Source of the DNA: Membranipora membranacea
Lineage: Eukaryota > Bryozoa > Gymnolaemata > Cheilostomatida > Membraniporidae
DNA: 64,000 nucleotides
Assembly (NCBI GenBank): GCA_914767715.1
Contig: OU612068.1
Location: 12,894,001-12,958,000 of the forward strand
Direction: 5' to 3'
Shown here: piece by piece, positions 54,401-63,576 of the stretch
Numbering within the stretch: the stretch's first letter is position 1
Layout of the letters: each line of letters starts with the position of its first letter
Notes under the pieces: model-generated
The model's input: only the letters and a program-made list of their open reading frames with translations
The model's database searches: none
Told to the model about the DNA's origin: nothing
Position numbers and translations under genes: made by a program

Positions 54401-56518
54401 CCTACCTCATAGGGAGGAGCAACTCCTGCTCATCTCGAATCTGCAAACCGTTTGGCTCTGCGGCTTTTCACTCTCCGTCAGCGTCCGTTTTAATTAGGGT
54501 CACTTTTGCTAAAAAAAAACATGCCAAACGGCAGCATTGAAAAATAAAAACTCTGTTGGATTCTTATCAAACTCCGACCAGTTCAAGCTCTTATTGGCCT
54601 CATTCAAACTGCAGAATATTGGAATCCTCTGATTAACTGGTGGGTCATAACGCTGACTTGAAGTTTCAAAAATTATACCAAGGGAGGGTATCACGGTTTT
54701 TTTTCGCCGAGATCAAAAAATAGATTCACTTCAAACCTACCTCATAGGGAGGAGCAACTCCTGCTCATCTCGAATCTGCAAACCGTTTGGCTCTGCGGCT
54801 TTTCACTCTCCGTCAGCGTCCGTTTTAATTAGGGTCACTTTTGCTAAAAAAAAACATGCCAAACGGCAGCATTGAAAAATAAAAACTCTGTTGGATTCTT
54901 ATCAAACTCCGACCAGTTCAAGCTCTTATTGGCCTCATTCAAACTGCAGAATATTGGAATCCTCTGATTAACTGGTGGGTCATAACGCTGACTTGAAGTT
55001 TCAAAAATTATACCAAGGGAGGGTATCACGGTTTTTTTTTGCCGAGATCAAAAAATAGATTCACTTCAAACCTACCTCATAGGGAGGAGCAACTCCTGCT
55101 CATCTCGAATCTGCAAACCGTTTGGCTCTGCGGCTTTTCACTCTCCGTCAGCGTCCGTTTTAATTAGGGTCACTTTTGCTAAAAAAAAACATGCCAAACG
55201 GCAGCATTGAAAAATAAAAACTCTGTTGGATTCTTATCAAACTCCGACCAGTTCAAGCTCTTATTGGCCTCATTCAAACTGCAGAATATTGGAATCCTCT
55301 GATTAACTGGTGGGTCATAACGCTGACTTGAAGTTTCAAAAATTATACCAAGGGAGGGTATCACGGTTTTTTTTCGCCGAGATCAAAAGATAGATTCACT
55401 TCAAACCTACCTCATAGGGAGGAGCAACTCCTGCTCATCTCGAATCTGCAAACCGTTTGGCTCTGCGGCTTTTCACTCTCCGTCAGCGTCCGTTTTAATT
55501 AGGGTCACTTTTGCTAAAAAAAAACATGCCAAACGGCAGCATTGAAAAATAAAAACTCTGTTGGATTCTTATCAAACTCCGACCAGTTCAAGCTCTTATT
55601 GGCCTCATTCAAACTGCAGAATATTGGAATCCTCTGATTAACTGGTGGGTCATAACGCTGACTTGAAGTTTCAAAAATTATACCAAGGGAGGGTATCACG
55701 GTTTTTTTTCGCCGAGATCAAAAAATAGATTCACTTCAAACCTACCTCATAGGGAGGAGCAACTCCTGCTCATCTCGAATCTGCAAACCGTTTGGCTCTG
55801 CGGCTTTTCACTCTCCGTCAGCGTCCGTTTTAATTAGGGTCACTTTTGCTAAAAAAAAACATGCCAAACGGCAGCATTGAAAAATAAAAACTCTGTTGGA
55901 TTCTTATCAAACTCCGACCAGTTCAAGCTCTTATTGGCCTCATTCAAACTGCAGAATATTGGAATCCTCTGATTAACTGGTGGGTCATAACGCTGACTTG
56001 AAGTTTCAAAAATTATACCAAGGGAGGGTATCACGGTTTTTTTTCGCCGAGATCAAAAAATAGATTCACTTCAAACCTACCTCATAGGGAGGAGCAACTC
56101 CTGCTCATCTCGAATCTGCAAACCGTTTGGCTCTGCGGCTTTTCACTCTCCGTCAGCGTCCGTTTTAATTAGGGTCACTTTTGCTAAAAAAAAACATGCC
56201 AAACGGCAGCATTGAAAAATAAAAACTCTGTTGGATTCTTATCAAACTCCGACCAGTTCAAGCTCTTATTGGCCTCATTCAAACTGCAGAATATTGGAAT
56301 CCTCTGATTAACTGGTGGGTCATAACGCTGACTTGAAGTTTCAAAAATTATACCAAGGGAGGGTATCACGGTTTTTTTTCGCCGAGATCAAAAAATAGAT
56401 TCACTTCAAACCTACCTCATAGGGAGGAGCAACTCCTGCTCATCTCGAATCTGCAAACCGTTTGGCTCTGCGGCTTTTCACTCTCCGTCAGCGTCCGTTT
56501 TAATTAGGGTCACTTTTG

Positions 56519-59500
56519 CTAAAAAAAAACATGCCAAACGGCAGCATTGAAAAATAAAAACTCTGTTGGATTCTTATCAAACTCCGACCAGTTCAAGCTC
56601 TTATTGGCCTCATTCAAACTGCAGAATATTGGAATCCTCTGATTAACTGGTGGGTCATAACGCTGACTTGAAGTTTCAAAAATTATACCAAGGGAGGGTA
56701 TCACGGTTTTTTTTCGCAGAGATCAAAAAATAGATTCACTTCAAACCTACCTCATAGGGAGGAGCAACTCCTGCTCATCTTGAATCTGCAAACCGTTTGG
56801 CTCTGCGGCTTTTCACTCTCCGTCAGCGTCCGTTTTAATTAGGGTCACTTTTGCTAAAAAAAAACATGCCAAACGGCAGCATTGAAAAATAAAAACTCTG
56901 TTGGATTCTTATCAAACTCCGACCAGTTCAAGCTCTTATTGGCCTCATTCAAACTGCAGAATATTGGAATCCTCTGATTAACTGGTGGGTCATAACGCTG
57001 ACTTGAAGTTTCAAAAATTATACCAAGGGAGGGTATCACGGTTTTTTTTCGCCGAGATCAAAAAATAGATTCACTTCAAACCTACCTCATAGGGAGGAGC
57101 AACTCCTGCTCATCTCGAATCTGCAAACCGTTTTGCTCTGCGGCTTTTCACTCTCCGTCAGCGTCCGTTTTAATTAGGGTCACTTTTGCTAAAAAAAAAC
57201 ATGCCAAACGGCAGCATTGAAAAATAAAAACTCTGTTGGATTCTTATCAAACTCCGACCAGTTCAAGCTCTTATTGGCCTCATTCAAACTGCAGAATATT
57301 GGAATCCTCTGATTAACTGGTGGGTCATAACGCTGACTTGAAGTTTCAAAAATTATACCAAGGGAGGGTATCACGGTTTTTTTTCGCAGAGATCAAAAAA
57401 TAGATTCACTTCAAACCTACCTCATAGGGAGGAGCAACTCCTGCTCATCTTGAATCTGCAAACCGTTTGGCTCTGCGGCTTTTCACTCTCCGTCAGCGTC
57501 CGTTTTAATTAGGGTCACTTTTGCTAAAAAAAAACATGCCAAACGGCAGCATTGAAAAATAAAAACTCTGTTGGATTCTTATCAAACTCCGACCAGTTCA
57601 AGCTCTTATTGGCCTCATTCAAACTGCAGAATATTGGAATCCTCTGATTAACTGGTGGGTCATAACGCTGACTTGAAGTTTCAAAAATTATACCAAGGGA
57701 GGGTATCACGGTTTTTTTTCGCCGAGATCAAAAAATAGATTCACTTCAAACCTACCTCATAGGGAGGAGCAACTCCTGCTCATCTCGAATCTGCAAACCG
57801 TTTGGCTCTGCGGCTTTTCACTCTCCGTCAGCGTCCGTTTTAATTAGGGTCACTTTTGCTAAAAAAAAACATGCCAAACGGCAGCATTGAAAAATAAAAA
57901 CTCTGTTGGATTCTTATCAAACTCCGACCAGTTCAAGCTCTTATTGGCCTCATTCAAACTGCAGAATATTGGAATCCTCTGATTAACTGGTGGGTCATAA
58001 CGCTGACTTGAAGTTTCAAAAATTATACCAAGGGAGGGTATCACGGTTTTTTTTCGCAGAGATCAAAAAATAGATTCACTTCAAACCTACCTCATAGGGA
58101 GGAGCAACTCCTGCTCATCTTGAATCTGCAAACCGTTTGGCTCTGCGGCTTTTCACTCTCCGTCAGCGTCCGTTTTAATTAGGGTCACTTTTGCTAAAAA
58201 AAAACATGCCAAACGGCAGCATTGAAAAATAAAAACTCTGTTGGATTCTTATCAAACTCCGACCAGTTCAAGCTCTTATTGGCCTCATTCAAACTGCAGA
58301 ATATTGGAATCCTCTGATTAACTGGTGGGTCATAACGCTGACTTGAAGTTTCAAAAATTATACCAAGGGAGGGTATCACGGTTTTTTTTCGCAGAGATCA
58401 AAAAATAGATTCACTTCAAACCTACCTCATAGGGAGGAGCAACTCCTGCTCATCTTGAATCTGCAAACCGTTTGGCTCTGCGGCTTTTCACTCTCCGTCA
58501 GCGTCCGTTTTAATTAGGGTCACTTTTGCTAAAAAAAAACATGCCAAACGGCAGCATTGAAAAATAAAAACTCTGTTGGATTCTTATCAAACTCCGACCA
58601 GTTCAAGCTCTTATTGGCCTCATTCAAACTGCAGAATATTGGAATCCTCTGATTAACTGGTGGGTCATAACGCTGACTTGAAGTTTCAAAAATTATACCA
58701 AGGGAGGGTATCACGGTTTTTTTTCGCCGAGATCAAAAAATAGATTCACTTCAAACCTACCTCATAGGGAGGAGCAACTCCTGCTCATCTCGAATCTGCA
58801 AACCGTTTGGCTCTGCGGCTTTTCACTCTCCGTCAGCGTCCGTTTTAATTAGGGTCACTTTTGCTAAAAAAAAACATGCCAAACGGCAGCATTGAAAAAT
58901 AAAAACTCTGTTGGATTCTTATCAAACTCCGACCAGTTCAAGCTCTTATTGGCCTCATTCAAACTGCAGAATATTGGAATCCTCTGATTAACTGGTGGGT
59001 CATAACGCTGACTTGAAGTTTCAAAAATTATACCAAGGGAGGGTATCACGGTTTTTTTTCGCAGAGATCAAAAAATAGATTCACTTCAAACCTACCTCAT
59101 AGGGAGGAGCAACTCCTGCTCATCTCGAATCTGCAAACCGTTTGGCTCTGCGGCTTTTCACTCTCCGTCAGCGTCCGTTTTAATTAGGGTCACTTTTGCT
59201 AAAAAAAAACATGCCAAACGGCAGCATTGAAAAATAAAAACTCTGTTGGATTCTTATCAAACTCCGACCAGTTCAAGCTCTTATTGGCCTCATTCAAACT
59301 GCAGAATATTGGAATCCTCTGATTAACTGGTGGGTCATAACGCTGACTTGAAGTTTCAAAAATTATACCAAGGGAGGGTATCACGGTTTTTTTTCGCCGA
59401 GATCAAAAAATAGATTCACTTCAAACCTACCTCATAGGGAGGAGCAACTCCTGCTCATCTCGAATCTGCAAACCGTTTGGCTCTGCGGCTTTTCACTCTC

Positions 59501-61543
59501 CGTCAGCGTCCGTTTTAATTAGGGTCACTTTTGCTAAAAAAAAACATGCCAAACAGCAGCATTGAAAAATAAAAACTCTGTTGGATTCTTATCAAACTCC
59601 GACCAGTTCAAGCTCTTATTGGCCTCATTCAAACTGCAGAATATTGGAATCCTCTGATTAACTGGTGGGTCATAACGCTGACTTGAAGTTTCAAAAATTA
59701 TACCAAGGGAGGGTATCACGGTTTTTTTTCGCAGAGATCAAAAAATAGATTCACTTCAAACCTACCTCATAGGGAGGAGCAACTCCTGCTCATCTTGAAT
59801 CTGCAAACCGTTTGGCTCTGCGGCTTTTCACTCTCCGTCAGCGTCCGTTTTAATTAGGGTCACTTTTGCTAAAAAAAAACATGCCAAACGGCAGCATTGA
59901 AAAATAAAAACTCTGTTGGATTCTTATCAAACTCCGACCAGTTCAAGCTCTTATTGGCCTCATTCAAACTGCAGAATATTGGAATCCTCTGATTAACTGG
60001 TGGGTCATAACGCTGACTTGAAGTTTCAAAAATTATACCAAGGGAGGGTATCACGGTTTTTTTTCGCCGAGATCAAAAAATAGATTCACTTCAAACCTAC
60101 CTCATAGGGAGGAGCAACTCCTGCTCATCTCGAATCTGCAAACCGTTTGGCTCTGCGGCTTTTCACTCTCCGTCAGCGTCCGTTTTAATTAGGGTCACTT
60201 TTGCTAAAAAAAAACATGCCAAACGGCAGCATTGAAAAATAAAAACTCTGTTGGATTCTTATCAAACTCCGACCAGTTCAAGCTCTTATTGGCCTCATTC
60301 AAACTGCAGAATATTGGAATCCTCTGATTAACTGGTGGGTCATAACGCTGACTTGAAGTTTCAAAAATTATACCAAGGGAGGGTATCACGGTTTTTTTTC
60401 GCAGAGATCAAAAAATAGATTCACTTCAAACCTACCTCATAGGGAGGAGCAACTCCTGCTCATCTTGAATCTGCAAACCGTTTGGCTCTGCGGCTTTTCA
60501 CTCTCCGTCAGCGTCCGTTTTAATTAGGGTCACTTTTGCTAAAAAAAAACATGCCAAACGGCAGCATTGAAAAATAAAAACTCTGTTGGATTCTTATCAA
60601 ACTCCGACCAGTTCAAGCTCTTATTGGCCTCATTCAAACTGCAGAATATTGGAATCCTCTGATTAACTGGTGGGTCATAACGCTGACTTGAAGTTTCAAA
60701 AATTATACCAAGGGAGGGTATCACGGTTTTTTTTCGCCGAGATCAAAAAATAGATTCACTTCAAACCTACCTCATAGGGAGGAGCAACTCCTGCTCATCT
60801 CGAATCTGCAAACCGTTTGGCTCTGCGGCTTTTCACTCTCCGTCAGCGTCCGTTTTAATTAGGGTCACTTTTGCTAAAAAAAAACATGCCAAACGGCAGC
60901 ATTGAAAAATAAAAACTCTGTTGGATTCTTATCAAACTCCGACCAGTTCAAGCTCTTATTGGCCTCATTCAAACTGCAGAATATTGGAATCCTCTGATTA
61001 ACTGGTGGGTCATAACGCTGACTTGAAGTTTCAAAAATTATACCAAGGGAGGGTATCACGGTTTTTTTTCGCAGAGATCAAAAAATAGATTCACTTCAAA
61101 CCTATCTCATAGGGAGGAGCAACTCCTGCTCATCTTGAATCTGCAAACCGTTTGGCTCTGCGGCTTTTCACTCTCCGTCAGCGTCCGTTTTAATTAGGGT
61201 CACTTTTGCTAAAAAAAAACATGCCAAACGGCAGCATTGAAAAATAAAAACTCTGTTGGATTCTTATCAAACTCCGACCAGTTCAAGCTCTTATTGGCCT
61301 CATTCAAACTGCAGAATATTGGAATCCTCTGATTAACTGGTGGGTCATAACGCTGACTTGAAGTTTCAAAAATTATACCAAGGGAGGGTATCACGGTTTT
61401 TTTTCGCAGAGATCAAAAAATAGATTCACTTCAAACCTACCTCATAGGGAGGAGCAACTCCTGCTCATCTTGAATCTGCAAACCGTTTGGCTCTGCGGCT
61501 TTTCACTCTCCGTCAGCGTCCGTTTTAATTAGGGTCACTTTTG
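56519..61543. repeat. Near-alternating A/B zone (670-bp dimer pattern)
   Basis: Scored by CGCC or CGCA after the T8 tract, successive units from 56.71 kb read B A B A B B A B A B A B A B B, after which A A A B A A B follows to the window end. Alternation of two linked haplotypes in adjacent units is the starting condition of a dimeric higher-order repeat with a 670-bp period. The unit near 59.06 kb is a recombinant (CGCA with CATCTCGA). The pattern is unlike 46.3-56.7 kb, where B units are two to nine monomers apart. Confidence 0.82.
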
Positions 61544-63220
61544 CTAAAAAAAAACATGCCAAACGGCAGCATTGAAAAATAAAAACTCTGTTGGATTCTT
61601 ATCAAACTCCGACCAGTTCAAGCTCTTATTGGCCTCATTCAAACTGCAGAATATTGGAATCCTCTGATTAACTGGTGGGTCATAACGCTGACTTGAAGTT
61701 TCAAAAATTATACCACGGGAGGGTATCACGGTTTTTTTTCGCCGAGATCAAAAAATAGATTCACTTCAAACCTACCTCATAGGGAGGAGCAACTCCTGCT
61801 CATCTCGAATCTGCAAACCGTTTGGCTCTGCGGCTTTTCACTCTCCGTCAGCGTCCGTTTTAATTAGGGTCACTTTTGCTAAAAAAAAACATGCCAAACG
61901 GCAGCATTGAAAAATAAAAACTCTGTTGGATTCTTATCAAACTCCGACCAGTTCAAGCTCTTATTGGCCTCATTCAAACTGCAGAATATTGGAATCCTCT
62001 GATTAACTGGTGGGTCATAACGCTGACTTGAAGTTTCAAAAATTATACCAAGGGAGGGTATCACGGTTTTTTTTCGCCGAGATCAAAAAATAGATTCACT
62101 TCAAACCTACCTCATAGGGAGGAGCAACTCCTGCTCATCTCGAATCTGCAAACCGTTTGGCTCTGCGGCTTTTCACTCTCCGTCAGCGTCCGTTTTAATT
62201 AGGGTCACTTTTGCTAAAAAAAAACATGCCAAACGGCAGCATTGAAAAATAAAAACTCTGTTGGATTCTTATCAAACTCCGACCAGTTCAAGCTCTTATT
62301 GGCCTCATTCAAACTGCAGAATATTGGAATCCTCTGATTAACTGGTGGGTCATAACGCTGACTTGAAGTTTCAAAAATTATACCAAGGGAGGGTATCACG
62401 GTTTTTTTTCGCCGAGATCAAAAAATAGATTCACTTCAAACCTACCTCATAGGGAGGAGCAACTCCTGCTCATCTCGAATCTGCAAACCGTTTGGCTCTG
62501 CGGCTTTTCACTCTCCGTCAGGGTCCGTTTTAATTAGGGTCACTTTTGCTAAAAAAAAACATGCCAAACGGCAGCATTGAAAAATAAAAACTCTGTTGGA
62601 TTCTTATCAAACTCCGACCAGTTCAAGCTCTTATTGGCCTCATTCAAACTGCAGAATATTGGAATCCTCTGATTAACTGGTGGGTCATAACGCTGACTTG
62701 AAGTTTCAAAAATTATACCAAGGGAGGGTATCACGGTTTTTTTTCGCAGAGATCAAAAAATAGATTCACTTCAAACCTACTTCATAGGGAGGAGCAACTC
62801 CTGCTCATCTTGAATCTGCAAACCGTTTGGCTCTGCGGCTTTTCACTCTCCGTCAGCGTCCGTTTTAATTAGGGTCACTTTTGCTAAAAGAAAACATGCC
62901 AAACGGCAGCATTGAAAAATAAAAACTCTGTTGGATTCTTATCAAACTCCGACCAGTTCAAGCTCTTATTGGCCTCATTCAAACTGCAGAATATTGGAAT
63001 CCTCTGATTAACTGGTGGGTCATAACGCTGACTTGAAGTTTCAAAAATTATACCAAGGGAGGGTATCACGGTTTTTTTTCGCCGAGATCAAAAAATAGAT
63101 TCACTTCAAACCTACCTCATAGGGAGGAGCAACTCCTGCTCATCTCTAATCTGCAAACCGTTTGGCTCTGCGGCTTTTCACTCTCCGTCAGCGTCCGTTT
63201 TAATTAGGGTCACTTTTGCT

Positions 63221-63229
63221 AAAAAAAAA
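63221..63229. repeat. A9 homopolymer tract of the monomer
   Basis: Shown for the representative unit. The tract varies among units: A6 near 1,605, 1,937 and 4,593, A10 near 38,431, A8 near 40,108, and interruptions such as AAAGAAAAAC (3,610; 30,389; 31,729) and AAAAGAAAAC (45,469; 62,887). It is a main source of unit-length polymorphism. Confidence 0.92.
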
Positions 63230-63406
63230 CATGCCAAACGGCAGCATTGAAAAATAAAAACTCTGTTGGATTCTTATCAAACTCCGACCAGTTCAAGCTC
63301 TTATTGGCCTCATTCAAACTGCAGAATATTGGAATCCTCTGATTAACTGGTGGGTCATAACGCTGACTTGAAGTTTCAAAAATTATACCAAGGGAGGGTA
63401 TCACGG

Positions 63407-63414
63407 TTTTTTTT
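63407..63414. repeat. T8 homopolymer tract of the monomer
   Basis: Shown for the representative unit. T9 forms occur near 3,461, 7,123, 28,901, 32,921, 36,605, 36,941, 38,281 and 42,302. TTTTTTATCGCC forms occur between 5.1 and 10.8 kb, and TATCCCTTTT forms at 16.5 and 17.5 kb. It lies about 178 bp from the A9 tract, so the phased A/T tracts may bend the DNA about once per nucleosome; that last point is inference. Confidence 0.9.
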
Positions 63415-63459
63415 CGCCGAGATCAAAAAATAGATTCACTTCAAACCTACCTCATAGGG

Positions 63460-63476
63460 AGGAGCAACTCCTGCTC
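63460..63476. repeat. Conserved short dyad with two alternative hairpins
   Basis: In the representative unit AGGAG-CAA-CTCCT (63,460-63,472) forms a perfect 5-bp inverted repeat, and the overlapping GAGCA-ACTCC-TGCTC (63,462-63,476) forms another. The two are mutually exclusive. The element is present in almost every unit; the few exceptions include GGCAGGAGC near 32,971, GTAGGAGC near 8,515 and GGGAAGAGC near 10,526. It is the clearest local symmetry in the monomer and a candidate protein-binding or cruciform site. No function is shown. Confidence 0.7.
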
Positions 63477-63492
63477 ATCTCGAATCTGCAAA

Positions 63493-63576
63493 CCGTTTGG
63501 CTCTGCGGCTTTTCACTCTCCGTCAGCGTCCGTTTTAATTAGGGTCACTTTTGCTAAAAAAAAACATGCCAAACGG
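63493..63576. repeat. 9-bp inverted repeat across a 66-bp loop
   Basis: CCGTTTGGC (63,493-63,501) is the exact reverse complement of GCCAAACGG (63,568-63,576) in the start of the next unit, so each monomer junction region can in principle form a long-loop stem. The left arm also sits in a tight dyad, CAAAC-C-GTTTG (63,489-63,499). The CGATTGG variant of the 5-18 kb region breaks the left arm at one base, and AAGCGG or AAACAGC variants (26,716; 59,555) break the right arm, without obvious compensation. Confidence 0.65.

Larger units (their letters stand above)
63219..63553. repeat. Representative consensus monomer (335 bp)
   Basis: This unit matches the common type of the homogenised region and serves as reference. 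It has 139 G+C of 335 (41.5%) and 12 CpG sites against about 14 expected from 77 C and 62 G, so CpG is only mildly low. Landmarks are an A9 tract (63,221-63,229), an AATAAA hexamer just downstream, one PstI site (CTGCAG, about 63,319), a T8 tract (63,407-63,414), the A-haplotype CGCCGAGATC, a short dyad around 63,460-63,476, and a C-rich stretch ending in CAGCGTCCG. The pentamer CAAAC occurs five times on the plus strand (unit positions about 17, 60, 97, 224, 271). I see no convincing sign that the 335-bp unit is itself an older duplication. No 17-bp CENP-B-type box with its essential bases was found. Confidence 0.95.

Noticed and set aside
63240-63260. AATAAA polyadenylation-like hexamer in each unit
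   Set aside because: It lies in an A-rich stretch (GAAAAATAAAAAC) where the hexamer is expected by chance, and there is no gene upstream.
63219-63553. CENP-B box
   Set aside because: I scanned both strands of the consensus for the NTTCGNNNNANNCGGGN pattern. The nearest candidate (minus strand around TTCGAGATGAGCAGG) lacks the required A and CGGG.
63219-63553. Relationship to the Drosophila 1.688-type (~359-bp) satellites
   Set aside because: The unit length and a stretch resembling GATACCCTCCCTT on the minus strand made me consider it, but I see no extended similarity from memory and cannot run an alignment. The apparent CpG decay would also be unusual for a fly.
63219-63553. Internal duplication of the monomer (an ancestral ~167-bp half unit)
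   Set aside because: The two halves show only the scattered pentamer CAAAC in common (five copies, irregular spacing), with no extended half-to-half alignment by eye.
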